Positions 31,145-41,870 of a DNA stretch of 64,000 bases are shown in pieces. Both the position numbers and the translations under genes were made by a program. The stretch comes from Podospora bellae-mahoneyi (lineage: Eukaryota; Ascomycota; Sordariomycetes; Sordariales; Podosporaceae), in NCBI RefSeq assembly GCF_035222275.1, contig NC_085882.1, forward strand, positions 3,842,706 through 3,906,705, written 5' to 3'. The notes beneath the pieces were generated by a model that did no database searches, had not been told where the DNA came from, and saw nothing but the letters and a program-made list of their open reading frames with translations. Each line of letters opens with the position of its first letter. Position 1 is the first letter of the stretch.

Positions 31145-32907
31145 ATGACCGACAAACCCAACCCTTCGACAGTGGTCGAGCCCCAGCAAGGAACCAAGAA
31201 TAACAACGAAAAGAGAGACAGAAAAGGCCGCATTCATGAGTTCCAGGAAACCGAGGGCTACATTATTGACATCGCCGAGGATGATTCCGCGCCAACAGGG
31301 CTCAAACTTGCCAAGGATGGCCACACCGTCTTGATTCCCCAGCCCAGTGATGATAAGCATGATCCTCTGAACTGGACGTGGAACAAGAAGCACCTCATGC
31401 TTTTTATCGTGTCTTGGGTGTCCTTTCTGCCTGACTATGGGAGCGCAACCGGGGCCGTCACTCTGATCCCGCAAGCCGTGGAGTGGGGGACCACCCCAGA
31501 CACTGTGAATCACTCACAAGCCGGCAATGTGTTCATGTTAGGCGCAGGTGGCGTGGTTGGTATGTACCTACCGACCTTCTCAGCAACTTGAACACAAGAA
31601 AACTTGTCTGACCCCGAAGCAGTCGTGATTCTTTCGGCCTACTTTGGCCGTCTCCCTGTCGTCTTTTGGTTCCTCCTCATCTCCGTCGCAACAGCAGCCT
31701 GGTGTGCCGAACCAGATACGTTCGAATCATTCATGGCGGCCCGTATTCTCAACGGCTTCTTCTCGACAGTCAGCCAGGCAGGGGGGTTGATGTTTATCAA
31801 AGACATGTTTTTCTTTCATGAACAGGCGAGGAAGATCAACATTTGGGCGTGAGCTTTTCTGTTCATGGATGGATTCAGTCCAGACTTGTTGACAAGTTTT
31901 TGCAAACAGATCATTTATTGTCATGTCCCCCTACGTCGGTCCTCTCTTTGCCGCCTTCATGACAGAAACACTACACTGGTCAGTGCCATTTTGGGTGTAC
32001 TTTGGCATGAATTTGCTGGGAATGGCACTGGTCGTTGCATTTCTGGAAGAGACATACTATGACAGGACCATACCATCGGACCAACAGCCTGCTCGAGGCA
32101 ACCGTTTTGCCAGACTGATCGGCACCGCCCAATGGAAGTCTCGACATCTCCGCAACACCTTTGGCCAAGCTTGTTGGAGAACCGTCAGTGTGCTTCTCAA
32201 GCCAATCGTAGCTCTCTCGTGCGTTTTTTACGCCTTGGTATGTTTGTTTTAATTCTGTTTCGTGTCAGCAACTGGCCTCAAATGAGCTGACACGATCGTA
32301 GACGTTTGCATGGGCGGTGGGCATCAACACCACGCTGGCCATATTTGTCACCCCACTGTACGGCTTCGGACCAAAACAAGTGGGATTCTTCTATTTCACC
32401 CCGGTGGTTGCTGTGGCACTGGGGGAGGCAACAGGCCACTGGCTGCATGACTCTCTCGCCAAACAGTATATCCGCTCTCACAAGGGACATTTTGAGCCCG
32501 AGGTGCGCCTGCGAGCCGTAGTTCTGGCAATGCCAGTTGTCATTGTCGGCCTAGTTCTCATCGGGCAGTGCTTTGAGAACCAGTGGCACTTCATGGCCAC
32601 CAGCGTCTGCTGGGGCCTTTATGTTTTCGGCATGATGATCACCACAGTAGCACTGAGTAGTTACTGCCTTGATAGCTACCCGGAGGCATCTGGCGAGGTT
32701 TCGGCGTGGCTCAACATGGCCCGGACTGTCGGAGGGTTTATCGTCAGCTATTTTCAGGTCAGATGGGCCGAAGCTCAGGGAACGAAGCAGAGCTTCGGGA
32801 TCCAGGCTGGCATCTGCGGCGGTGCTATTTTGTTCATTGTCGCTTTGATAGTGTGGGGGAAGAGGCTGAGAATTTGGGCGGGACCACTAAACTTTGCAAC
32901 GACGTAA
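31145..32907 (+). CDS. MFS transporter, DHA1-like (12 TM)
   Basis: Exons 31145-31559, 31620-31848, 31910-32237 and 32302-32907 give 525 residues with all frames kept (introns 60-64 bp). The cytoplasmic N-terminus ends in LIPQPSDDKHDPLNW, a signature found just before TM1 in fungal drug/polyamine-type MFS proteins. LPDYGSATGAVTLIPQA, VILSAYFGRLPVVFW and ARILNGFFSTVSQAGG follow in the usual order. A charged loop (about 275-310) separates the two six-helix halves. Plasma-membrane proton antiport of a small organic compound is the family role; the substrate cannot be read from sequence. No biosynthetic cluster surrounds it. Confidence 0.88.
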
Positions 32908-33090
32908 TGTCAGGGTTAGGGTATGTAGCTTGACATGACGTCTTTGCACCACCTGTCCCCCCCACCAGTCCTGGTGCCGGATTCACTCGGCCACAAAAGC
33001 ACCTAATAAACTTTTTATCCGCGCAGCCATAAATACCCTAAAATCGTCCACCTTCTTTGCCCTTTTCCCAAAACACCAAACACAGTCAAA

Positions 33091-34173
33091 ATGCCCAGAG
33101 TCGCAGACCGAAAATCCTGGCGAAAGCCAGCAGCTCCTCCAGTGGAAGCTCCCCAAACCCCGCCAGAAGCAGCGCCAAGATCCCACTATCACACCTCGCA
33201 ACACCACGGCCACCATCACGACCCCGACCCAGCACTCGATGTGGAACTCGTTGATCACACCGAGAGGCTGCCACTTCGCTCGAAGCGCACTCGGCGTCTG
33301 GAGGAGAAGCTTGCAAGAAAAAAACGGACCGCGACCACACCATTATGCTTGGAGGATATGCCGTTTGAAATCCTCGACGCCATCCTTTTGTGCTGTCAAC
33401 CTCGCGATCTTTTCGCCATGTCACGTGTCTCAAAGGGCTACCGAGATTTTATCAAACAGGAAGGATCCCGAATCGCCAAATCCATCATCGAGCGGCGATA
33501 TCCCTGTTTGGCAGCTTGTTTTCTTCGGCCTGTCCTTTTGGAAAACATTCAAGACTTGGGAGTCCGCAGGCACATGGGACATCCGAAAGTGACGAGCAGA
33601 GTCAAAGGTCACATGTTTCACCACATACCCACAATCCGAGGCGAGCTTGTCTGCAGCTGTCCGACATGCTATCATCGTTGGAACGCTCTTGGGCTGCTGG
33701 TTGACTTTGCACACTGGCAGGACTTTCTAGATAAAGGCGAAGCAATTCCACGCATACCGTTCGGGCGGCGTCCGATGTGGAACAAGGTATTGCTAAACCG
33801 AAACATGCAGGTTGTTCTGAAGGGCATTCGCGATCCTCTTTGGTATGCTCGCATTCTCGAAAAGCACCTGGAGTCGACTACGCGCGCCATCCGACGCCAG
33901 GTGCTCAACAAGAGCAACAAGCGCCAGCATTATCGACTCACTGACCAAGACCTACAAGAAGGAACCGACCACTTTCTTGAAGCCGAGGGGCCGCCTACCA
34001 TCGACTATCCCTTCCACAGAGACAGTTACTACATGCTCGAAGCCTACCTGCCCAATCGCTCCTGGATTGATGGGAAATGGGTCTATCTACCAGCCAGCCT
34101 TCACGAGAGAGACGTCGCTGGTCTGATCAACAGTCTATTTCCTGTACCTGGCAAAGAAGAAGCAGAAAAATAG
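33091..34173 (+). CDS. F-box domain protein
   Basis: A single exon of 360 residues. The N-terminal 85 residues are basic and Pro/His-rich. An F-box follows (about 87-130: LEDMPFEILDAILLCCQPRDLFAMSRVSKGYR), the Skp1-binding helix set of SCF ubiquitin ligases. The rest has no LRR, WD40 or Kelch repeat, but has a CSCPTCYHRW segment (about 189-198) and a conserved-looking C-terminal half (IDYPFHRDSYYMLEAYLPNR). The 183-bp upstream gap has a pyrimidine-rich leader before CAAAATG. A SCF substrate adaptor role is by family; the target is unknown. Confidence 0.82.
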   Translation: MPRVADRKSWRKPAAPPVEAPQTPPEAAPRSHYHTSQHHGHHHDPDPALDVELVDHTERLPLRSKRTRRLEEKLARKKRTATTPLCLEDMPFEILDAILLCCQPRDLFAMSRVSKGYRDFIKQEGSRIAKSIIERRYPCLAACFLRPVLLENIQDLGVRRHMGHPKVTSRVKGHMFHHIPTIRGELVCSCPTCYHRWNALGLLVDFAHWQDFLDKGEAIPRIPFGRRPMWNKVLLNRNMQVVLKGIRDPLWYARILEKHLESTTRAIRRQVLNKSNKRQHYRLTDQDLQEGTDHFLEAEGPPTIDYPFHRDSYYMLEAYLPNRSWIDGKWVYLPASLHERDVAGLINSLFPVPGKEEAEK

Positions 34174-34433
34174 ATGTCTGCGCAATAAATGACCAATACG
34201 CCTACCAGGTAGTTTTAGCTAAAGCTGCGCAGGGGCCTCCCCGCACAATCTCCACAAATCACATCGCAGCCTTGTGGCTTGCACAGCCCCTGCTTCAGGA
34301 CTTTTCCAAGAACTCATTGCTCCCGGTGGCCTCTATGGGCGATAGACCATAACCCCAAGTCGACCCAACTTGAATTTGAAAAAAAAAGATCAACATCTCC
34401 TCGAACCAGCCAACAACAGCCAACATCATCAGC

Positions 34434-35840
34434 ATGGAGGACGTCTACCAACACTTTGGACGGCACAGTCTTTGGGACAAGCACGATGTCTTCAAGTCCC
34501 CCACCTTTGATGTGACTGAAATATGGGTCGACTCGGAGGGCAAAAATAAAAGCCTTATTCAAAATCGAAAGATCTCTTCGCCCGACGTCGACAACTGGCT
34601 CGACGAACCTTTTTGTCAGTCGCTCCCCTCCCTTTCCGGGACAGGCACCCGGGTGGTCCGCATCGTGTGGGTTGGTCAAGATGTGGTGGTGGGAGGGGGT
34701 CGTTCTGGTCCATCAACCAGAATTCTGGATCAGCTGGCGGAGAGGTGGGGACTGCGGTCTGCAATGGACTATGCTCGCAGCTCCTTTGCTGGTGTCTCCG
34801 CATGCCCCGGCCGGGATAACTCCACCTTCTTCACCGTCACCTATCACCCAAAGTTGGCAGTCTCATGGTCCTACAACATCACCTCCATCGGAGTCCCTCG
34901 AACTCATGCTGTCATCTTTGCTGAGGGGGAAGAGAGGGCCGAGTTGTCCCGTATTCTCAAGTCAACCTGGGGGCCGGCACTGGCCACCGATGCCATGTTC
35001 CCGGCTCTTATCTGCAGCTTACTACTGGCCCACGAGCTAGACAGCACCTTGGACGATATCAAAAAGGTGGTTCGTGAGGTGGAGGCTCGTACGGGACACC
35101 ACAGATTCACTAGTCGAAGAGAAACACAGCCTGCGGCGGGGGAACTCGGTCAGCTGTCAGCTCAGATGAGCGGGTGCGCTGCCAAGCTGGCAAATGGTGC
35201 TCGCAAGCTGAAGCTAGTCGAGGAAATCAACCATCTCATCAGTCACCATTCTTCCTCTCCTCCGCTACCTGCAGCAACGCAACGTAATCAGACGCAACCA
35301 CCGAATGTGGCCTCTTATCGCTTCTATCAAACCCTGCCCCTCCAAACGGAGACGGCACAACAGCTGGCTGGCGCGCCAACAGCATGGGTTTCCCTGCTCT
35401 CCCACCGTGCCACCATGCAGCAGACTGAGTTGACGTACACACAATCCCGCATCGACATCCAGATCCGGGCCCTCTTCCACCTGATTGCACAGCAAGACAA
35501 CGCCATCGCTTTCGACACAGCCTCGGCGACTCGGAGCATCGCTGCTTCCAGCCTTCAGGACTCGAGCAGCATGAAGATGCTGGCTTTGGTAGCTATGTTC
35601 TTCCTGCCTGGTAGCTTCATCGCGGCACTATTCAGCACCCCGCTTTTCAAGTGGGATGAAGCGGCAGCGGCAGAGTCAGAGTCTACCATGAGGGTGGGGA
35701 TAAGACCACAGTTTGCGCTCTTTTGGGCCGTTACTGTTCCCATCACGGTTGCGGTATTCATCATGTACGGGGTATGGATGTGGGTGGTCAAGAAGAAAGA
35801 CAAAAGGAGAAGGAAGAAGGGTCTGCAGGTACTTGTGTGA
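34434..35840 (+). CDS. CorA-like Mg2+ transporter-domain membrane protein
   Basis: A single exon of 468 residues. A soluble N-terminal region of about 375 residues is mixed alpha/beta then helical, and ends in the stretch DNAIAFDTASATRSIAASSL that precedes TM1 in the fungal CorA-like group. TM1 (about 380-400, MLALVAMFFLPGSFIAALFS) and TM2 (about 427-452) follow, with a very basic C-terminus (KKKDKRRRKK). The classical GMN motif after TM1 is not present, as is usual in this fungal subfamily, so ion transport is not assured. Such genes are abundant in moulds; roles are mostly unknown. Confidence 0.83.
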   Translation: MEDVYQHFGRHSLWDKHDVFKSPTFDVTEIWVDSEGKNKSLIQNRKISSPDVDNWLDEPFCQSLPSLSGTGTRVVRIVWVGQDVVVGGGRSGPSTRILDQLAERWGLRSAMDYARSSFAGVSACPGRDNSTFFTVTYHPKLAVSWSYNITSIGVPRTHAVIFAEGEERAELSRILKSTWGPALATDAMFPALICSLLLAHELDSTLDDIKKVVREVEARTGHHRFTSRRETQPAAGELGQLSAQMSGCAAKLANGARKLKLVEEINHLISHHSSSPPLPAATQRNQTQPPNVASYRFYQTLPLQTETAQQLAGAPTAWVSLLSHRATMQQTELTYTQSRIDIQIRALFHLIAQQDNAIAFDTASATRSIAASSLQDSSSMKMLALVAMFFLPGSFIAALFSTPLFKWDEAAAAESESTMRVGIRPQFALFWAVTVPITVAVFIMYGVWMWVVKKKDKRRRKKGLQVLV

Positions 35841-36998
35841 GTGGCCAACTGCCGGTGATGGGTTGTTGTCCGGGTGCCAGGTGCCGGAGAAACCGACATG
35901 CATGGTGATATTCCCACGTGGGCATCGGGAATAAAGTGCAGCCAGGGTGTGTACATCTGGGTAGCTTGTACTGCGTAAGCGGGGACCACTTGGAGTAGGG
36001 CGAGCGAGTATGGAGACAAGCTGCATGAGACGGCGAGACAGGCTGAAAATATTTACAATCGCGGTGGACACGGTGTGGGGACATCCTATATCTGTATATA
36101 GCGGTGAAGATGAAGAGTGTGCAGAGACTGAGGAACATAATTATATCATGTTTGCAACGTTTTGTGACTTCTCTCTGCAGCAGATGGACTACGTTATTTT
36201 AGTTCGCTTAGGACATAGAGAGAAACTAACTGATGATGCATGTTTCGGTATCAATCAGCAGGGAGATTTGATATGCACAGGAAGCAATGCCGGGGGTGTC
36301 ATTGATACCACGGTGAACGAAATTGAAGAGTTGCATCAATGTACACTGCCACGCGATGTTTCTTTCCAGATTCGTGGGCGACTGCATGATGCCACGAGCC
36401 ATGATACCATGCATCATGGTCTAGATGTCCATGTCCCCTCCTCATCACCCAAATCTATAGACGCACTATTCTTTCTAGCTCTGAGGATGGTCGATAGTCG
36501 CCGAACAAGCCGGATCGCCAGGCACCCAGGCTAACAAGACAAAAAGAAACTCCTCGGTTCCCGGCCCGAAGGGTTGCAATCCCACCCTTGGCGGTGTCCC
36601 TAGCTCATAAGGGGGTTAGTCGATACCAGCCCCCCCCGGTTGCCATGCCGAATCCGAGGGGATTCCCGAGTGTTTGACTTGCATTAGACTCGCTCGTATT
36701 GCCGGTTCGGGATGTTCCCGGTGGAGCCTCTCCATGGCGTTTTGCAGAAGCCCCTCAGAAGAATCGCGAGTTGGAGTTGTTTCTGGCTGGGGGTGGACGC
36801 TTCAACCTTTCCAGCGGCAGCTTGCTTTGCCACTCCCTGCTCGGTGAGGGGAGAATGAGGGGGTACATACACAGAGGAGGCAGTGATGGGGGGAAGGAAA
36901 ATGTACTATTTATGACGGTGTCTCCCAACTAACAACAATCCCGTCGATTCTTCTCTGTACCTCTTTTTGCCCTTCAAAAAGAGTCAACCGCAGTTAAG
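35841..36998. other. Intergenic, about 1.16 kb
   Basis: Lies between two plus-strand genes. A 174-codon ORF at 36010-36534 has no protein-like features. An inverted repeat AAGGGT...ACCCTT occurs near 36568-36592. Presumed promoter of the oxidase gene at the right end. Nothing else recognised. Confidence 0.4.
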
Positions 36999-38922
36999 AT
37001 GGTCCACCTTCCTTCTGTTGGGCTGGCCTTTGCTGCCGCCTCTGGCCTTCTCCAGACCGTTACTGCCGCCCCTCAGGCCTCGACCGACAGCACCTCCACC
37101 GCGTCGACCACGTCCTTCCTCGGCGGTCTCTTTGACTTCTTGGACGTTGCCAACCTCACCGTCACCCACCACAACGGCAAGCTCTATGGCTGCAAGTGCT
37201 CGCCCGGTCAGCTCTGCTGGCCCCAGCAATGGAAGTGGAATCAGTTGAACACCACCGTGGGTGGCAACTTGAAACTTCACATACCCCCTGCTGCGTCGTG
37301 CTATAACACCTTCACCGGTCCCTTGGGCACTGTCAACACCTACGATGCTGCCGCCTGCGCTGACGTGCATGCCAACTGGGAGGATGAGATGTGGACGTGA
37401 GTTGTGGCCTTTTTGAGCCAAAGCCTGACCGTGACTGACATTGGATGATATTAGTGTTGAGAAGCCGGGTGCCGCCCTCTGGACATACTTCACCAACGAG
37501 ACCTGCCGGCCCACTCTCAATCCCACCGACAGCTGCACGCTGGGCTACTATGGCGTTTATGTCATCTCTGCCACCACCCGCAACCACATCAAGGCCGGCA
37601 TTGACTTTGCTCGCCGCAACAACATCCGCCTGGTCATCCGCAACACCGGCCACGACTTTATCGGCCGCAGCACCGGTGCCGGTTCCCTCATCATCAACAC
37701 CCACAGCTTCCAGGATGTCAACTGGATTTCGTCGTATGCCGGTCCCGGCTCGTACTCTGGTCCTGCCGTGACCATTGCTGCCGGTGTCCAGGGCCGCTCC
37801 ATCTTGGAGCAGGGCCATGCTCAGGTTCCTCCCAAGGTGATTGTTACTGGCGAATGCCCAACCGTTGGTGTTGCTGGTGGCTTCATCCAGGGCGGTGGCC
37901 ACGGTCCCTGGACTACGCTCAAGGGTCTTTCTGCCGACAATGTTCTCGCCTTTGAGGCCATCACAGCGTCTGGCCACTTTGTCACTGCCAACGAGGCCCA
38001 AAACTCTGATCTTTTCTGGGCTCTCAAGGGCGGTGGTCCTTCGGCTTTTGCCGTCATCCTGTCCGTCACCATGAAGACGTTTGACGATGTCTCGTCTGCC
38101 GGTGCCACCTTCTATGTCAACAACACCCACATTGGTTTTGACAATGACGCTTACTGGAACGCCACCAGCATCTTCCACAAGTGGTCCAACCACTTTGTCG
38201 ACAATGGGCTCTATGTCTACTATGAGCTCTTCCCCTTCACCCTCCGCGCTCAGCCTTTTGTCGCCATTGGAAAGACGGTTGCCGAGCTCAATGCCATTGT
38301 TGCCCCCATGCTTGCTGAGCTCACCGCCAACGGAATTCCCTATGAGTGGAACCCCAAGTCCTTCCCGACCTTCTTCGACCTCTATGTCGATCTTTTCGAG
38401 GCCGAGGCTGCCGGTGGTTCTGCCCTTACGGGTGGCTGGCTGTTTGACCACAATGACGTTGCCACCAACAACGACGGCATCATTGAGGCTTTCAAGACGG
38501 TCTTTTCGCCCCGCCCCGACATCTTCTCCTTCATTGTCGGTCACTTGTTCAACCCCGGCTACGGCGCTCCTGTCAGCAACAGCGCCACCCACCCTTCGTG
38601 GCGCAATGCCACCGACTTTGTCATCACTGTCCTGCCCGTCCCTCTGGGTGCCAGCAAGGCGGTCAAGGCCGACTACCAGAACGTCTTGACCAACACCATT
38701 GACCAGGCGCTCCGCGACGCCTCGGGCTCTGGGGCCACTTATGTCAACGAGGCTGACCCTTACCAACCCAACTGGCAGGGCCATTTCTGGGGCTCCGAGT
38801 ACCCCCGCCTCAAGCAGATCCGCAAGAAGTGGGATCCCTTGGGAGTTTTTTACTCAATTGCCACCCCCGGCACCGAGGACTGGGAGGTTATCCAGGACAC
38901 CAGACTCTGCAAGAAGCTTTAA
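36999..38922 (+). CDS. Secreted VAO-type FAD oxidoreductase (berberine-bridge-enzyme-like)
   Basis: Exons 36999-37396 and 37455-38922 (58-bp intron, GTGAGT..TTAG) give 621 residues. Signal peptide about 1-24. The FAD-binding PCMH domain contains H199 (NTGHDFIGRS) and C267 (GECPTVGVAGG), the pair that links FAD covalently at two sites in bicovalent BBE-like oxidases. Later come the substrate half and the C-terminal BBE motif (YVNEADPYQPNWQGHFWG, then YPRLKQIRKKWDP). Many N-glycosylation sites. Strong third-position G/C bias. Secreted fungal members oxidise carbohydrates or secondary metabolites and release H2O2; the substrate here is unknown. Confidence 0.92.
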
Positions 38923-39578
38923 GAGACGCTTGTTGTGAGCCTAGGGGGCGAGGGGGATGACTGTAAATAACTTAATTTAATGACGACGACGGTGTATATA
39001 ATGCGAGTATATGACTGCATGAATCCATAATGTTGAACCTTCGAACAATCTTTTTTGCGATTGTATCGTGAAACTGAAAATCAGTGTTGTGAAATGCCTG
39101 GCATGTAATTGGCCCTCGTCCAGCAGACATGTGGGGTGGCGATATCGGCTGCAGGTTCGGATTCAAGGTTGAAAAGTCAACAAACCCCATCGGCAAGTTG
39201 GTTTTCCCACTTGAAAACAACTGCCAGAGCCTCATCCATCCATACCAGCCGAGTCAGCTGAAATAACCTGCGCTGCGCATTCACTCCATCGTCATCGTCT
39301 CTGGCCTCCACATGCTATCCACAGTTTCCCGCCGCTAGGGATCCGCACTACCCATCCGCCGATAACGAGGACGCTCCACAGGGAAACAAAGCAGGGGAGC
39401 CTTTCACCGCAACCAAACAACTCCTAGGTTGGGCTTCGCGCCATGTCCATGTCCCTGGCACCCACCTTCCCGTCCCGCCTGTTTCTTTGAGATTGTGACT
39501 TTGCGGCTCTCAGAGCCTCAATTTGACGAGTCTTGCCAAGGAACGCCACCGGCACCAGCAGCGGCACCAAAACCCCCC
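38923..39578. other. Intergenic, 656 bp
   Basis: 3' region of the oxidase gene and 5' region of the next MFS transporter gene, both plus strand. No gene supported. Confidence 0.45.
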
Positions 39579-41595
39579 ATGGACCGCTCTGAGGTTGGCC
39601 GCCAAACAACCCTGCCAAACGGGTGCACCATGGCTGAAGCAGGTGATGAGAGAACCCCCCTACTGTCGTCCACCAGCGTCTCCCACACCACTGTTTCTCA
39701 CTCGGGTGCTTCCCCTGACGGCCCTGGTATTCCCAGAGACCACCAAGGCGAAGACGATGATGATGTCATCCAGCCCAGAAAACATCGCAGGCGGTTGAAA
39801 AAGATCTGGACCTCACTCAAACCTTCGACCGAGAGTCAGATTCTTCTTTCTGGCTTTCTCATCACCCTGTCTTTCAGCTTCACCCAAGTCCCGTGAGTGC
39901 CCCAGCTTTGATGATCAAGTTCCCGGTGAAGCTAAGTGAGTGGGCGAATCACGTTGGCAGCATCCTCTATGCCTTCCACCTCATGCAATGCGATCACTAC
40001 TACTCCACTCACCCACCCTACACCGGCCCCGGTGACCGCTGCAACATAGACGAGATCGCCGCCGGCATGGCCACGCAGTTTTCCATCTTGGGAATGTCTA
40101 CCACGTTTTGCGGAACCATCAACCTGTTTGTTGCTGGCTGGACAGCCAAAAAAATTGGCCCAAAGTATGCCTTGATGATTCAAACCCTGGTCCCTGGCAT
40201 ACGAGTGTCGACGCAGATTCTGGGGCTCATGGCTGGAGGAGCAAAGGGAATGTTGATGATCCAGTGCACGCAGATTATCACGGTCATTGGGGGACCTGCT
40301 GGGTATCTGTTGATTGTAAACATCATCGCTGGCGAAGTGGTGCCCCCACTGAGAAGGACAGCCGTGTTTGGAATGCTGCAGGGCTGTATCATGCTTGGCC
40401 AAGGCCTGGGTTACTTGAGCGAGTTACCTTTACTCAGTTGTATTCTCCATGACGCTAACTGTGTGACTTAGCCGGCGGCATGATGGGTGATATTTGGGGC
40501 ATCAGCCGGCCTTTCGAAGTAGCCTTTTGCGCGTTTCTCTTGTCCACGCTTTATGTGGCCATGGTGGTGCCATACATTGATGCAAGCACCATCAGCAGTG
40601 CAAAGAAAGCTCGAGGCCAGGGCATCTCCCAGTTGTTTACACCCCTGAGAGTGTTGCTGCCGCAGCGAATCTTGTCTCGGAACGGGACCGTGACGAAACA
40701 TTACGGACTGATGGTTCTTTGCGCCGGCATCTTTCTCGGTGTGGTATGCCTGCTCCCGTCTCCTCCTGTGGGTGTTTCTAAGACTGACAAAACGACAACA
40801 GCTGGCAACAGGATATGCGCCGCTGCTTATGCAGCTCTATGCCACAGCCAAGTTTGACTTCAAACAGACCGAGAATGGCTGGTTGACGTCAGGTTTTGCC
40901 TTTATGCGCGGTATGTTTTTAATATTTGCTTTCCCCCGCATCATCAACAGGGGACGATGTTGGTACATGACACGGCATCCAGAGGCGCAACAGCACCATG
41001 ACCACGGCAATGGCCATGAAGAAACGGCTCACCTGGCAACCAACCCAGAAGAGTTTGAAGCACCTATCGGATCTTTTGCCGAGCAAGAGCCAGTGGACGC
41101 GGAGCCGGTCAAGGAGGACGAGGGGACCGAATTCGACCTGTATTTCTTGCGAATCAGCCTTGTGGTGGACGGGGTACTGACAATGTGCACGGCCTTTGCA
41201 ACCGAGAGGTGGCATATATTTCTTGCTGCGTTTCTGCTCCCGCTGGCGTCTGGGTCAGCACCGGCGGCCAAAGGAGTCATGACTGAAATGTGCTCCCCAT
41301 CTCAACGTGCGGACGCACTAAACGCACTGGGTCTGGTGGAAAACATTGCTCGGCTGTCAACACAGGGCTTGTTCGGCTTTGTATTTGCGGCTCTGGCTGA
41401 GGTCGGGAAGCCGCATCTTACCTTTTTTGTCAATGCTGTGAGTGTGCCGAAAGTGATCAAGACTGTTGTGGCCCAAGAGCTGATGTGACATAGGCGATTG
41501 CCATTCTCGCGTACGGCATGCTGCTGTTTTCCCGCTTCCCTCCAGAGGGGAGCAAGATCGTCGAAGATGACGCGGATGAAGATGAAAGCTCATAG
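39579..41595 (+). CDS. MFS transporter with ERTPLL N-terminus; one GC-AG intron
   Basis: Exons 39579-39892, 39961-40418, 40472-40743, 40802-41437 and 41494-41595 give 593 residues, in frame throughout. The N-terminus has DERTPLLSS, a dileucine-type signal seen in vacuolar/endosomal MFS proteins, then a basic stretch before TM1. Recognisable parts are VPILYAFHLMQCDHYY, NLFVAGWTAKKIGPKYALM and RTAVFGMLQGCIMLGQGLGYL, with a long His/Glu-rich loop (about 400-450) between halves. Intron 2 (40419-40471) only works with a GC donor (TTGA|GCGAGT) and CTAAC..TTAG; GT donors nearby break frame or the conserved YLTGGMMGD. Substrate unknown; a vacuolar membrane location is inference. Confidence 0.83.
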
Positions 41596-41870
41596 GGCTG
41601 ATGAGGGGTACCCGGCAGAATGGGGGAGGGTGGGGCAATGCGTCGTCCTCACACCTAGTTTCCGTCCTCATGTGGAGCAATCGATTGTGTGCCTGCAGCT
41701 TCCAACCAGCAACCAACAATTAATCTTCAATTCAAAGAAGCTCTTCGGCGGTGAGTCAAGTCGGTGCTGCCAGAAGCTGTCCTCGCTGCCTTTTTCTTCA
41801 ACACTTCAGTCTTTCCCACTCTTTCACCATCTCGTCGTCGACCAACAGTCATTCCATCACAACAATCGAA

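Noticed and set aside
36010-36534. 174-codon plus-strand ORF between the CorA-like and oxidase genes
   Set aside because: No signal, domain or compositional support; codon use unlike the flanking genes.
37333-38784. 483-codon ORF on the minus strand
   Set aside because: Antisense to the secreted flavin oxidase. High third-position G/C removes stop codons on the opposite strand; its translation has no domain and the plus-strand protein is unmistakable.
40911-40950. Possible 40-bp intron (GTATGT..CAACAG) inside exon 4 of the MFS gene
   Set aside because: Removing 40 bp breaks the frame and deletes a normal transmembrane stretch ending FPRIINRGR; the unspliced reading is the better one.
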